Assembly: GCF_016469035.1 (NCBI RefSeq) | Contig: NZ_JAEHJZ010000010.1 | Span: 62,001 to 126,000, forward strand | DNA from: Gelidibacter salicanalis | Lineage (GTDB): Bacteria > Bacteroidota > Bacteroidia > Flavobacteriales > Flavobacteriaceae | DNA length: 64,000 nucleotides | Direction: 5' to 3' | Shown: positions 35,193 through 44,674 of the stretch, one piece after another | Position numbering within the stretch: the stretch's first letter is position 1 | Layout of the letters: each line of letters begins with the position of its first letter | Translations under genes and position numbers: made by a program | Notes under the pieces: model-generated | Database searches by the model: none | Told to the model about the DNA's origin: nothing | Seen by the model: the letters and a program-made list of their open reading frames with translations, nothing else

Positions 35193-36083
35193 TTAGTCGA
35201 ATAAATTTGATGACAAATACCGATCGCCGATATCACAGATGATGGCGACAATGATCCCTTTATCCAAATTTTCGGCGATTTTTAAAGCTGCAGCAACTGA
35301 ACCGCCGCTGCTCATGCCGGCAAAAACTCCTTCTTCTTTTGCCAATCTATTGGTCATAGCAGTGGCCTCTTCTTCACTCACTTCAATGACCTCGTCCACT
35401 TTTGAACGATCAAAAATACTTGGAAGATAGGCTTCAGGCCATTTTCGAATTCCTGGAATTTTAGCCCCATCCGTAGGTTGAGCCCCAACAATAGTGATGT
35501 TCTTATTCTGCTCTTTTAGAAATGTAGAAACGCCCATAATGGTTCCTGTGGTTCCCATGGCCGACACGAAATGTGTGATTTCGCCGTTGGTATCTTTCCA
35601 AATTTCAGGTCCCGTGGTTTTGTAATGGGCTTTCCAATTGTCGTCATTACCAAATTGATTTAATCTAAAATAACCCTTATCCTTCTCCAGTTTTTCAGCG
35701 ACATCCCTTGCCCCTTCAATACCATCATCGGCTGGCGTTAAAATTAACTCTGCACCGTAAGCGCGCATTGTTTTGATGCGTTCTTCAGTTGAATTCTCGG
35801 GCATGATCAACACCATTTTCAAGCCTAATAATTGCGCTATAAATGCCAGAGCAATACCCGTATTACCACTGGTAGCTTCCACTAAGGTGTCTCCTTTTTT
35901 GACATCTCCGCGATGCAAGGCTTCTGAAATCATATTAAACGCAGCACGATCTTTCACACTTCCTCCCGGATTTTGACCTTCCAATTTTAGGAATAAACGC
36001 ACCCCTTTTTTAGAAATTATATGCTTGACCTCAACAAGTGGCGTGTTACCAATTTGATCTATTATGGATTGACTTTTAATCAT
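35193..36083 (-). CDS. cysM: Cysteine synthase (CysM-like)
   Basis: Makes cysteine from O-acetylserine and sulfide. The 296-residue PLP fold-type II protein has the PLP lysine K44 in NPGGSVKDRAAF, the SGNTG loop (ATSGNTGIALA) and GTTGTIMG. It overlaps cysE by 4 nt. CysK/CysM assignment is by overall similarity. Confidence 0.92.
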   Translation of the reverse strand: MIKSQSIIDQIGNTPLVEVKHIISKKGVRLFLKLEGQNPGGSVKDRAAFNMISEALHRGDVKKGDTLVEATSGNTGIALAFIAQLLGLKMVLIMPENSTEERIKTMRAYGAELILTPADDGIEGARDVAEKLEKDKGYFRLNQFGNDDNWKAHYKTTGPEIWKDTNGEITHFVSAMGTTGTIMGVSTFLKEQNKNITIVGAQPTDGAKIPGIRKWPEAYLPSIFDRSKVDEVIEVSEEEATAMTNRLAKEEGVFAGMSSGGSVAAALKIAENLDKGIIVAIICDIGDRYLSSNLFD

Positions 36084-36841
36084 ATTTTACGCGTACTAAT
36101 CTTAATTTCTGTTTTATAGGTGACCAGTGAGTTTGGGGGCACCGATACTGTAATCCAAACGTTAGCACCAATTATACTATTGGCACCAATAACAATATCG
36201 CCTCCCAAAACCGTAGCATTTGCATAAATAGTCACATTGTCTTCTATGGTAGGATGACGTTTTGTTTCTGAGAATTCCTTTTTAATTTGAATACCACCCA
36301 AGGTTACCCCTTGATAAATTTTCACGTTGTTTTTGATGATGGCCGTTTCGCCGATAACAATCCCCGTACCATGGTCTATATAAAATGAATCACCAATGGT
36401 CGCCCCGGGATGAATGTCAATTCCGGTTACCCCATGCACATGTTCACTCATCATTCTAGAAATAACAAATGATTTCAGGTTGTATAAGGCATGACTTAAT
36501 CTATGGATGGCAATCGCGTGAAAACCTGGATACGCTAAATAAATTTCTGTTAAACTCTTAGCGGCAGGATCGCCTTTCTCGATAGCAATGGCATCTAGAT
36601 CAAGTTTCTCTCGAATATGACTGAATTGTTTTTCAAATTGTGACCATGTTTCTTCACCGTCATCCAATTTCAGTTTTGTTGTAATTTTAAGAAAGGTATC
36701 CTTTACAAATTGACAGTTAAGATTTCGATATTCTTCATCAAACAGCATATAAAATAGGGCCTTTGTGAAGGTTTCGACAGGATCTTTCAAACAGATATTA
36801 TAGGTTTGAAACTGATTTAGGTGATGTGACACTTTACTCAT
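36080..36841 (-). CDS. cysE: Serine O-acetyltransferase
   Basis: Acetylates serine with acetyl-CoA, giving the substrate for CysM. The 253-residue protein has an N-terminal helical part and a C-terminal left-handed parallel beta-helix of hexapeptide repeats (about 145-240), including the catalytic DIHPGATIGDSFYIDHGTG. The 3' end overlaps cysM by 4 nt, giving a two-gene unit. Confidence 0.93.
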   Translation of the reverse strand: MSKVSHHLNQFQTYNICLKDPVETFTKALFYMLFDEEYRNLNCQFVKDTFLKITTKLKLDDGEETWSQFEKQFSHIREKLDLDAIAIEKGDPAAKSLTEIYLAYPGFHAIAIHRLSHALYNLKSFVISRMMSEHVHGVTGIDIHPGATIGDSFYIDHGTGIVIGETAIIKNNVKIYQGVTLGGIQIKKEFSETKRHPTIEDNVTIYANATVLGGDIVIGANSIIGANVWITVSVPPNSLVTYKTEIKISTRKI

Positions 36842-36903
36842 ATATTAATATTACACGATATTCTTGTTTGTAATATCAAAATTAAGCAATTATTTTCTGC
36901 CAT

Positions 36904-37953
36904 CTAATGAATAGCTTGCACAACTGCTTTTGGCGCTTCCTTTCGTGACCCATCAAAACCATTAATCCCACTGACTGTTGTGTACTTAAGCACATACTTT
37001 TTACCAGGGTTAAGGATTTGATATGCTGATTGGCACATTAGTGTCGCTTCGTGAAAGCCACAGAGAATCAACTTCAATTTTCCTGGATATGTATTGACAT
37101 CGCCTATGGCAAAAATCCCTGGAATATTAGTTTGGTAGTCAAACGTATCCACTTTTATGGCGTTTTTTTCAATCTCTAATCCCCAATCTCCTATCGGTCC
37201 CAATTTTGGCGACAATCCGAAAAGAGGAATAAAATGATCAGCTTCATATAAAATGTGCTCTCCTTCGCGTTCTATGGTAACTCCCTCTAACCTTTTGTTA
37301 CCGTGTAATGCTGTGACTTCAGATGGTGTGATAAGATTGATTTTTCCTAACAGTTTTAATTCCTGCACCTTTTCTACGGAATCTAAAGCGCCCCTAAATT
37401 CGCTACGTCTATGTACGAGTGTAACTTCTTCAGCAATATCAGCCAAAATAATACTCCAATCTAAGGCGGAATCACCACCTCCAGAAATGATAACTTTTTT
37501 ATTTCTGTACACTTCAGGGTCTTTGATAAAATAGTCCACCCCTAAATCTTCATAATATGCAATATTATCAATCAAAGGTTTTCTCGGCTCAAACGAACCC
37601 AAACCACCAGCAATAGCTACAATTGGCGCATGATGTTTGGTGCCTTTATTTGTCGTGACAATAAAACTACCATCCTCTTGTTTTTCTATTGTTTCTGCTC
37701 GTTCACCTAAGGTAAAGCCCGGTTCAAATTGTTTGCCTTGTTCCAATAGATTTTTTGTTAAATCTCCAGCCAATATATCAGGAACGCCGGGAATATCATA
37801 AATAGGTTTTTTAGGGTATAATTCCGAACACTGGCCTCCAGGTTGTGGTAATGCGTCAATCAAATGGCATTTGAGTTTTAACAATCCAGCTTCAAAAACG
37901 GTAAAGAGTCCTGTAGGTCCTGCTCCTATTATTAAAATGTCTGTTGTAATCAT
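36904..37953 (-). CDS. Ferredoxin-NADP reductase-like flavoprotein
   Basis: A 349-residue two-domain FAD/NADPH oxidoreductase of the thioredoxin-reductase fold, without the redox-active CxxC. The FAD motif GAGPTG lies at 9-14 and the NADPH motif GGGDSALDW at about 158-166; GDVNTYPGK is the C-terminal FAD loop. This is the ferredoxin-NADP reductase type of the family. Its position next to siroheme and sulfite-reductase genes suggests it supplies reduced ferredoxin to the sulfite reductase (inferred). Confidence 0.85.
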   Translation of the reverse strand: MITTDILIIGAGPTGLFTVFEAGLLKLKCHLIDALPQPGGQCSELYPKKPIYDIPGVPDILAGDLTKNLLEQGKQFEPGFTLGERAETIEKQEDGSFIVTTNKGTKHHAPIVAIAGGLGSFEPRKPLIDNIAYYEDLGVDYFIKDPEVYRNKKVIISGGGDSALDWSIILADIAEEVTLVHRRSEFRGALDSVEKVQELKLLGKINLITPSEVTALHGNKRLEGVTIEREGEHILYEADHFIPLFGLSPKLGPIGDWGLEIEKNAIKVDTFDYQTNIPGIFAIGDVNTYPGKLKLILCGFHEATLMCQSAYQILNPGKKYVLKYTTVSGINGFDGSRKEAPKAVVQAIH

Positions 37954-37954
37954 G

Positions 37955-38530
37955 TTATTTACTAATTAAGGTTTCGGTTATTTTGTTGAGCGCCTGTACT
38001 TTTTGCTCAAAATTTCCTTTTATTGTTTTTCTGTACTGATTTAAATTTTCTACCATCTCATTCACATCTTCCGGAATGACGTCTTCAAAAAACTGACGCA
38101 GTCGTTTAGCTGTTGTTGGCGATTTTCCATTGGTAGAAATTGCTATTTTAACGTTGCCTTTTGTGACAATGCCACCTAAGTAGAAATCGCAGAACTCAGG
38201 TGTATCGGCAACATTGACCAATAGATTTCGTTGTTTCGCGTCCTTGTAGACTTGTTTGTTAACGTCCAAATTATCAGTTGTTGCAATGACCAAATCCTTA
38301 TCGCATAAAAATGAATCTTCATAGGCCATATAAATTAATCGAATATTGAATTGTTCCGCCAAATCCTTGACCTCATCTCTAAAAAAAGGTGCCACCATCT
38401 CTACATTGGCATTAGGGCTCGATTTTAATAAAAACGTGAGTTTTTCTAAAGCGACATTGCCGCCACCAACAATCAAAGTTTGAATGTTATGCATTTTTAA
38501 GAAAATGGGATATAAATTATTTCTTTCCAT
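37955..38530 (-). CDS. Precorrin-2 dehydrogenase / sirohydrochlorin ferrochelatase (siroheme synthase N domain)
   Basis: A 191-residue protein equivalent to the N-terminal CysG/Met8p domain, with NAD-binding VGGGNVALEKL near residue 20. It oxidises precorrin-2 and inserts iron, giving siroheme for sulfite reductase. The methyltransferase domain of CysG is a separate gene just upstream (1-nt gap). Confidence 0.92.
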   Translation of the reverse strand: MERNNLYPIFLKMHNIQTLIVGGGNVALEKLTFLLKSSPNANVEMVAPFFRDEVKDLAEQFNIRLIYMAYEDSFLCDKDLVIATTDNLDVNKQVYKDAKQRNLLVNVADTPEFCDFYLGGIVTKGNVKIAISTNGKSPTTAKRLRQFFEDVIPEDVNEMVENLNQYRKTIKGNFEQKVQALNKITETLISK

Positions 38531-38531
38531 T

Positions 38532-39299
38532 TTAGGCGCTTATTAATTTATGGTTGACTTCTTTTTTTATAGAATTCAATTGAACACGCTGATTGACGAC
38601 TTCTCCAATAACAATAATTGCTGGATTGGACAAGTTCTGTTTTTCTACGACATCACAAATTGTTGAGACCGTCCCCACACCGAATTTTTCGAATTTAGTA
38701 GTGCCATTTTGGATAATAGCCACAGGTGTATTTTGTTGTCCCTCAGATGAAAACACTTCCATAATCTCAGCCAATTTACCCATACCCATTAAAATTACGA
38801 CCGTTGCTGTAGATTGGGCAGCAAGCTTCACATCATTGGATAATTGATGAGACTTTGTGGTACCGGTAATAACCCAAAAACTTTCAGAAGCACCCCGTTT
38901 TGTCAATGGAATACCCTGATAGGCAGGAACGGCTAAGGCTGATGAAATTCCTGGCACCACATACGTTTCTATACCGTATTGGCGTGCAACATCTATTTCT
39001 TCCGCGCCACGACCAAAAATAAAAGGATCTCCTCCTTTCAGACGGAGCACGTGTCCGTGAGATTTTGCCCGTGCCACAATCAGATCGTTGATCTGGTCTT
39101 GCTGATAGGCATAACACCCTTTACGTTTGCCTACGAAAATGAGTTCTGCATTTGGCGAAGCATAATCTAACAAAGCCACATTGATTAAGGCATCATATAA
39201 AATGACATCAGCAGATGCAATAGCTTTTATAGCTTTTAAAGTGATGAGTTCTGGATCTCCTGGCCCTGCACCAACGACTGTTAATTTTGGAGTTTTCAT
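38532..39299 (-). CDS. cobA: Uroporphyrinogen-III C-methyltransferase
   Basis: The start is set at 39299 (MKTPKLTVVGAGPGD); the upstream in-frame ATG at 39341 would add a non-homologous 14-residue tail. The 255-residue SAM-dependent enzyme makes precorrin-2, the siroheme precursor. The motifs VGAGPGDPELIT and LKGGDPFIFGRG are clear. In the sulfate-reduction operon. Confidence 0.94.
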   Translation of the reverse strand: MKTPKLTVVGAGPGDPELITLKAIKAIASADVILYDALINVALLDYASPNAELIFVGKRKGCYAYQQDQINDLIVARAKSHGHVLRLKGGDPFIFGRGAEEIDVARQYGIETYVVPGISSALAVPAYQGIPLTKRGASESFWVITGTTKSHQLSNDVKLAAQSTATVVILMGMGKLAEIMEVFSSEGQQNTPVAIIQNGTTKFEKFGVGTVSTICDVVEKQNLSNPAIIVIGEVVNQRVQLNSIKKEVNHKLISA

Positions 39300-39350
39300 T
39301 TTTTTTGTTTTTTGTAACCCACAAAGTCTTGAAAACTTCACAGGTTGATT

Positions 39351-41444
39351 TTAAACTGCAACGGATTTTTTTTGCGCTCTATAAGCTCTTGCTGTATCCA
39401 AAAACACGGATGCATTTTTGATATATGCTTTAGCGAATGCTTGTGTTGGCGCGTTTTCTTTAATTTGATAGATGACTTCTGAAAAGGATGTTTCCAAACT
39501 TATTTTCTTGGAATCAATAAACGTTTCATCAAACTGACTAATAATTCCCGCTTGGGTATTTGTAGTGATGTCTTCAGAAATTAAGAGCGCTTTTGCCGTA
39601 TTTACCATAGCACTGTAAGCAAAGTAGATGGCGTTAGAATATACTTTATGGCCTAAAGCTTCATTGGCCCTTTCTATTTTTTCTTCACTTTCTAAAAACA
39701 AGGTGGTTATCAAATCAATCATTACACCCGCACATTCGCCAATTCCTATGGCTTTTATATAGGCTTCATTGGTACCCCAATCAATAAAATCGTCCTGAGA
39801 TAAATTGGTAACGTCAGACAAATCGGTTAAAAGATTATAAAAATACTTTTCGCCTTGGGCTATATAATAGTCCAAGAAAGCTTGACCATTGGCATTAGCT
39901 TCAAAATCATTTAAAATACGGCGCAAGGCCTCTGGCCCTCTTTTACTTGGAATTTTTACCACTTTATCCGCATACACCCCTTTCCCATTGCCCAAGTTTC
40001 CGCCGCCAAGCAACACTTGAAGTGCAGGTGCCACAAGCTTATCTGGGGTTCTTACAGACATGCCCTGAAACCCGATATTGGCCATGTTGTGTTGGCCACA
40101 AGCGTTCATACAGCCGCTAATTTTAATGACCAAATCAGTATTATTGACATAGTGTGGATACTCGCTTTTGATAACACGCTCCAATTCTGCCGCAATGCCC
40201 GTGCTACTGGCAATGCCTAAATTACAAGTGTCTGTACCAGGACATGCCGTAATATCAACCGCTTTATTATAGCCCACTTCCGTAAAACCGAGCTTATCTA
40301 ATTCCTGATAGAAGTATGGCAATAATTCCTCCTTCACAAACGGAATAAGAATATTTTGACGTAAGGTCAATCGGATTTCTCCTGCGGCATATTTCTCAAC
40401 CAAATCAGCCAATAAACGTGCTTTATCGGTATAGAAATCGCCCAACAATACTTTAATTCCAATTGCCACATAGCCTTCCTGCTTTTGAGGAATGACGTTG
40501 GTTGATTTCCACAGGTCAAAAGCCTCTTTATTTTTGAGGGCTACTCTTGGTGCTTCAATTTCGACTGGTACTGAAACTGGATAATTTTTAACATCGATAG
40601 GAATAGAAGTCTGCGCAATTGCCTCTTGTTCTTCATCAACCAAACGCTTAAATTCTTCTAATCCAATAGCATTAATTAAAAATTTCATACGGGCCTTAGC
40701 GCGACTTTTACGTTCGCCATGACGATCAAAGACTCGTAACACGCCTTCCATGAGTGGAATTATTCTGTCAGTTGGTAGAAATTCATAAAGCACATCTGCA
40801 AGTCGTGGTTGCGAACCCAATCCGCCACCTAACATCACTTTAAAACCTCTGACACCATTTTCAGTTTTTGCAATAAACCCTAAATCGTGCATGTATGACA
40901 AACCCGAATCTTCATCGGAAGCCGAGAATGACACCTTGAATTTCCGTCCCATTTCTTGACAGATCGGGTTCCTCAGAAAAAAGTTAAAAACAGCATCGGC
41001 ATAAGGCGAAACATCAAAAGGCTCATTAATATCAATCCCGGCAGTTTCGCTAGCCGTGACATTCCTTACAGTATTGCCACAGGCTTCGCGTATGGTCATC
41101 GCATCTTTTTCTAATTCAGACCAGAGTTCTGGCGTTCTATCAACATCCACATAATGAATTTGAATGTCCTGCCGGGTAGTGATATGTAAACGTCCGCGGG
41201 AATATTCGTCAGAGACATCCGCAATCCGCTTTAATTGTTGACTCAACACTTTCCCGTAAGGCAACTTGATTCGTACCATCTGCACCCCTGGTTGTCTTTG
41301 CCCATAAATACCGCGTGCCAAACGCACACTTCTAAATTGATCGTCATCAATCTTGCCATATTTGAAAAGCTCAATTTTTTGGGCTAAATCGATTATGTCC
41401 TTTTCGACGATTGGATTTTCTATTTCTGATCTAAACGTTTGCAT
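39351..41444 (-). CDS. Ferredoxin-type sulfite/nitrite reductase with C-terminal HEPN domain
   Basis: A 697-residue protein. The siroheme/4Fe-4S reductase core fills about residues 1-560, with cluster ligands C401-x5-C407 (CPGTDTC) and C445-x3-C449 (CMNAC). The last about 120 residues (575-692) match a HEPN domain (NAIYFAYSAMVNTAKALL). Usual sulfite reductases lack this tail. Its neighbours (cysD, cysN, cysH, siroheme genes) argue for reduction of sulfite to sulfide. The HEPN part has no clear RNase RxxxxH motif, so a scaffold or dimerisation role is possible (inference). Confidence 0.88.
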   Translation of the reverse strand: MQTFRSEIENPIVEKDIIDLAQKIELFKYGKIDDDQFRSVRLARGIYGQRQPGVQMVRIKLPYGKVLSQQLKRIADVSDEYSRGRLHITTRQDIQIHYVDVDRTPELWSELEKDAMTIREACGNTVRNVTASETAGIDINEPFDVSPYADAVFNFFLRNPICQEMGRKFKVSFSASDEDSGLSYMHDLGFIAKTENGVRGFKVMLGGGLGSQPRLADVLYEFLPTDRIIPLMEGVLRVFDRHGERKSRAKARMKFLINAIGLEEFKRLVDEEQEAIAQTSIPIDVKNYPVSVPVEIEAPRVALKNKEAFDLWKSTNVIPQKQEGYVAIGIKVLLGDFYTDKARLLADLVEKYAAGEIRLTLRQNILIPFVKEELLPYFYQELDKLGFTEVGYNKAVDITACPGTDTCNLGIASSTGIAAELERVIKSEYPHYVNNTDLVIKISGCMNACGQHNMANIGFQGMSVRTPDKLVAPALQVLLGGGNLGNGKGVYADKVVKIPSKRGPEALRRILNDFEANANGQAFLDYYIAQGEKYFYNLLTDLSDVTNLSQDDFIDWGTNEAYIKAIGIGECAGVMIDLITTLFLESEEKIERANEALGHKVYSNAIYFAYSAMVNTAKALLISEDITTNTQAGIISQFDETFIDSKKISLETSFSEVIYQIKENAPTQAFAKAYIKNASVFLDTARAYRAQKKSVAV

Positions 41445-41449
41445 GATTG

Positions 41450-42697
41450 TTATTGTATAAAGCCCGCACCAACGGTATTATTGGATTGTGAATCGATTAA
41501 AATAAAGGAGCCATTGGTTCTATGGTTTTTAAAACGATCGAAAAAAATGGGCTTGTTCAACTTAAAAGTGACGGAGGCAATATCATTCATCCCTAAGGCA
41601 CTTATATTTTCTTCAATGCCTGAATAGTCTGGATGAATCTTATGGTGAATAGCATCTACCTTTGCCAAGACCTTATTCACGCCATGTTGCAATACATATT
41701 TGTTGCCCGTGACTAAATTTTGAGAATCCATCCAAGAAATGGTTGCGGTAAACTGTTTGTCAATAGTTGGCAAGTCGTCAACTTTTACCAACATATCCCC
41801 TCTACTCACATTGATATCATCTTCCAATGTGATGGTCACTGAAGAGCGTCTTGAAGCAGTTTGATAGGATTGATCATACAGATAAATCTCTTTTATTTTT
41901 GACTTGGTTTGTGATGGCAAAGCGACCACGTCGTCGCCAACACTTAATTCACCACCATATACTTTGCCCGCATAGCCTCTAAAATCATGAAATTCTTCCG
42001 TTTTGGGCCTGATGACATATTGTACAGGAAATCTTGGAGTACCCACATTATAAACATCTTGAGTATCTAACACTTCAAAGTGTTCCAATAAGGTTTGTCC
42101 TTTGTACCATGGCGTGTTTTTAGATTTATGCACGACATTATCGCCTTTTAATGCACTTACCGGAATGAAGGTGATGTTCTGATCTTGATAATCGCGTTTC
42201 TCCATCAAGGTTTCAAAATCAGCCTTGATCTTATTATAAATGTCTTCTGAAAAGTCAACCAAATCCATTTTATTGATAGCCACGATCACCTCTTTGACAC
42301 GCAATAAATTATTGATAAAAAAATGACGGTTGGTTTGCTCAATAACCCCCTTTCGGGCATCAATTAAAATGATGGCTGCTTGTGAAGTAGAAGCACCTGT
42401 AACCATATTTCTTGTATATTCTACATGACCAGGGGTATCTGCTATGATATAACTCTTGGTTTGTGTGGAGAAATAGATGTGCGCCACATCAATGGTGATG
42501 CCCTGTTCTCTTTCCGCTACCAATCCATCTGTCGCCAATGAAAAATCAAGATAATCGTATCCTTTTTGTTTGCTGGTTTTTTCTATGGCTTCGAGCTTAT
42601 CGCTCGTTAATGATTTTGTATCATAGAGGATTCTTCCAATTAAGGTGCTTTTTCCGTCATCTACACTTCCTGCTGTTGCTATTTTTAAAACTTCCAT
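41450..42697 (-). CDS. cysN: Sulfate adenylyltransferase large subunit (GTPase)
   Basis: GTPase subunit that energises formation of adenosine 5'-phosphosulfate (APS). The 415-residue protein has GSVDDGKST (10-18), the G3 DTPGHVEY and NKMD. No fused APS kinase (CysC) domain follows: the protein ends after the beta-barrel domains. cysD lies upstream with a 120-nt gap. Confidence 0.95.
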   Translation of the reverse strand: MEVLKIATAGSVDDGKSTLIGRILYDTKSLTSDKLEAIEKTSKQKGYDYLDFSLATDGLVAEREQGITIDVAHIYFSTQTKSYIIADTPGHVEYTRNMVTGASTSQAAIILIDARKGVIEQTNRHFFINNLLRVKEVIVAINKMDLVDFSEDIYNKIKADFETLMEKRDYQDQNITFIPVSALKGDNVVHKSKNTPWYKGQTLLEHFEVLDTQDVYNVGTPRFPVQYVIRPKTEEFHDFRGYAGKVYGGELSVGDDVVALPSQTKSKIKEIYLYDQSYQTASRRSSVTITLEDDINVSRGDMLVKVDDLPTIDKQFTATISWMDSQNLVTGNKYVLQHGVNKVLAKVDAIHHKIHPDYSGIEENISALGMNDIASVTFKLNKPIFFDRFKNHRTNGSFILIDSQSNNTVGAGFIQ

Positions 42698-42817
42698 TTT
42701 TGTTTAGTATTAAGTATTAAGTAGGTAGAATTAAGAATTTACCTTGGTTATACTTATATGTTTATTATAATGCGATGATACTCTTAGTACTCAATGCTTT
42801 GTACTAACTTCTTATAT

Positions 42818-43723
42818 TTAGAAGTATCCCTGTTGTTTCCTTTTCTCCATGGCGGCTTCTGAGCGTTTATCGTCAATACGCGCACCACGTTCTGAAATGG
42901 TGGAATCTCTGATTTCCTGTACTACAGAAGCAATATCAGCTGCATCTGAGAGTACTGCAGCGGTGCAACTCATATCGCCCACCGTTCTAAAGCGTACCAA
43001 TCGTTCTTCAACCAATTCATTTTCATCTCTGTATACCACCTCATCATCTGAAGACCAAATCAATCCATCTCTTAAAAACGTTTCTCTGGTATGGGCAAAA
43101 TAGATGGACGGAATTTCAATGTTTTCTCTTTCGATATAAGACCACACGTCCAACTCGGTCCAGTTGGAGATAGGAAACACGCGTACATTTTGTCCCAAAT
43201 TAATTTGACCATTCAACATATCAAACAATTCTGGGCGCTGATTTTTTTCATCCCATTGTCCAAAATCGTCCCTTACAGAAAAAATACGTTCTTTAGCTCT
43301 CGCCTTTTCTTCGTCTCTTCTGGCCCCTCCAATACAGGCATCAAATTTAAATTCTTCAATAGCATCTAAAAGCGTTGTGGTTTGAAGACTGTTTCTGCTG
43401 GCATATCTGCCAGATTCTTCTTTTACTTTTCCTTCATCAATAGAATCCTGAACATTTCTCACAATTAATTCCAATCCCAATTCTTTTACCAGCGCATCTC
43501 TAAACGCGATGGTTTCAGGAAAGTTATGACCGGTATCAATGTGCATTAAGGGGAACGGTATTTTTGCAGGATAAAAGGCTTTTTGCGCCAATCTTACCAA
43601 AGTGATGGAGTCCTTTCCACCAGAAAATAATAGGACGGGTTTTTCAAATTGCGCAGCCACTTCTCTAATGATATAAATAGCTTCATTTTCTAACGGATTA
43701 ACTTTTGAGGTATCTTTTGTCAT
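42818..43723 (-). CDS. cysD: Sulfate adenylyltransferase small subunit
   Basis: Start set at 43723 (MTKDTSKVNPLE); the earlier ATG at 43753 lies inside cysH. The 301-residue ATP-pyrophosphatase-type protein has the PP-loop FSGGKDSITLVRLA and forms the catalytic half of CysDN, adenylylating sulfate. It follows cysH by 11 nt. Confidence 0.95.
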   Translation of the reverse strand: MTKDTSKVNPLENEAIYIIREVAAQFEKPVLLFSGGKDSITLVRLAQKAFYPAKIPFPLMHIDTGHNFPETIAFRDALVKELGLELIVRNVQDSIDEGKVKEESGRYASRNSLQTTTLLDAIEEFKFDACIGGARRDEEKARAKERIFSVRDDFGQWDEKNQRPELFDMLNGQINLGQNVRVFPISNWTELDVWSYIERENIEIPSIYFAHTRETFLRDGLIWSSDDEVVYRDENELVEERLVRFRTVGDMSCTAAVLSDAADIASVVQEIRDSTISERGARIDDKRSEAAMEKRKQQGYF

Positions 43724-43734
43724 AAGTCTATTTT

Positions 43735-44349
43735 TTAGGCATGTAAGCCACATTCTCTATTCTCTAATTGCTTTGTTGGATCAAAATACTTGAACTCATT
43801 AGGCAGATTGTTATCAGTTAAATACTTATCAAGCGCTTCATCCGACCAGTTGTAAAAAGGGCTGACTTTGATAACTCCATCAGCCCCTTGAGAGACAATA
43901 TCAATGCTATCTCTAAAAGCCGTCTGTCCTTTGCGCAAGTTTGTAAACCACAAATCAGGTTGGTGTTCTGCCATTGCTCTTTTAAAAGGTTCTAGTTTTA
44001 CCTGCTCCGTAAATAGTTTATGCTCTGGTTCATCAACATGAGGAATCCCCAATACAACTTCGCGATGTGCGGTGGTTTGTTTGGGCACATATAAATGGAC
44101 GTTTAAATCCAGTTGTGCTATAACCACCTCAGCATGCTTATACGTTTGTGGGGTGTTATAACCCGTATCGCACCATATGACTTTCAAATCCTTTTTAACG
44201 GTGATGACGGCATGCAAAATAGCCGCTTCGTAAGGTCTAAAATTGGTAGTTACCACCGGGTTATTTGCAAACCCAACTGCCCACTGGATGATTTCCGATG
44301 GTGTTTTAGTGCTTAACTCCTTATTGATATGTTTTAAATTGATCTCCAT
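43735..44349 (-). CDS. cysH: Phosphoadenosine phosphosulfate reductase-type CysH
   Basis: Start set at 44349, whose ATG overlaps the upstream stop (TAATG). The 204-residue protein carries the C-terminal ECGLH nucleophile motif (Cys200). The paired Cys-Cys and CxxC that bind a 4Fe-4S cluster in APS reductases are absent; apart from C-terminal Cys200 there is only a Cys in WCDTGYN. By these residues it is a PAPS-type reductase giving sulfite. No APS kinase gene is in the window. Confidence 0.88.
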   Translation of the reverse strand: MEINLKHINKELSTKTPSEIIQWAVGFANNPVVTTNFRPYEAAILHAVITVKKDLKVIWCDTGYNTPQTYKHAEVVIAQLDLNVHLYVPKQTTAHREVVLGIPHVDEPEHKLFTEQVKLEPFKRAMAEHQPDLWFTNLRKGQTAFRDSIDIVSQGADGVIKVSPFYNWSDEALDKYLTDNNLPNEFKYFDPTKQLENRECGLHA

Positions 44350-44618
44350 TATTTTCCCCATTTTATAGTATTCCAAGCGCGTTCATGAAAAAAGTATAAG
44401 ATCATTTTTGAAACCAATTCTATAGCGCCTATTGAAAATGCCAAGGCTAAAGTGCCGGTAATCACATAAGAAATGACCACGGTTGCCAAGGTGCCTACAA
44501 CGCGCCAGCTGATGGTTTTCAGCAAGGTTCTTTTGATGTTTTCTTTGGTTTCCACGTTCGTATTCGTGATAGTTTCGTTGTGTTCTTTTGTTATATGAGT
44601 TTCAAAAGTTGTCTCCAT
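44349..44618 (-). CDS. DUF2061 membrane protein
   Basis: An 89-residue protein with a polar N-terminus (about 1-28), then LLKTISWRVVGTLATVVISYVIT and a further hydrophobic segment up to about residue 78, the DUF2061 pattern. It is predicted to span the membrane twice. It sits at the head of the cysH-cysD-cysN operon and is translationally coupled to cysH. Function unknown; no sulfate permease is seen here, so a transport-related role is a guess. Confidence 0.8.
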   Translation of the reverse strand: METTFETHITKEHNETITNTNVETKENIKRTLLKTISWRVVGTLATVVISYVITGTLALAFSIGAIELVSKMILYFFHERAWNTIKWGK

Positions 44619-44649
44619 TCTTAAAAATATTTTATTACTTTATTATAGT

Positions 44650-44666
44650 CCTATAGAACTAGTAGG
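44650..44666 (-). promoter_or_regulatory. Candidate Rrf2 operator CCTA-N9-TAGG
   Basis: CCTA and TAGG are inverted arms separated by 9 nt, containing CTATAG and ACTAGT. The site lies a few bases downstream of the predicted transcription start of the cys operon, the position expected for repression. Confidence 0.45.
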
Positions 44667-44674
44667 GCATTATG

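Noticed and set aside
39351-41444. HEPN tail as evidence for a toxin or defence system
   Set aside because: It is part of a metabolic enzyme in a sulfur operon, lacks a visible RNase motif and has no MNT partner.
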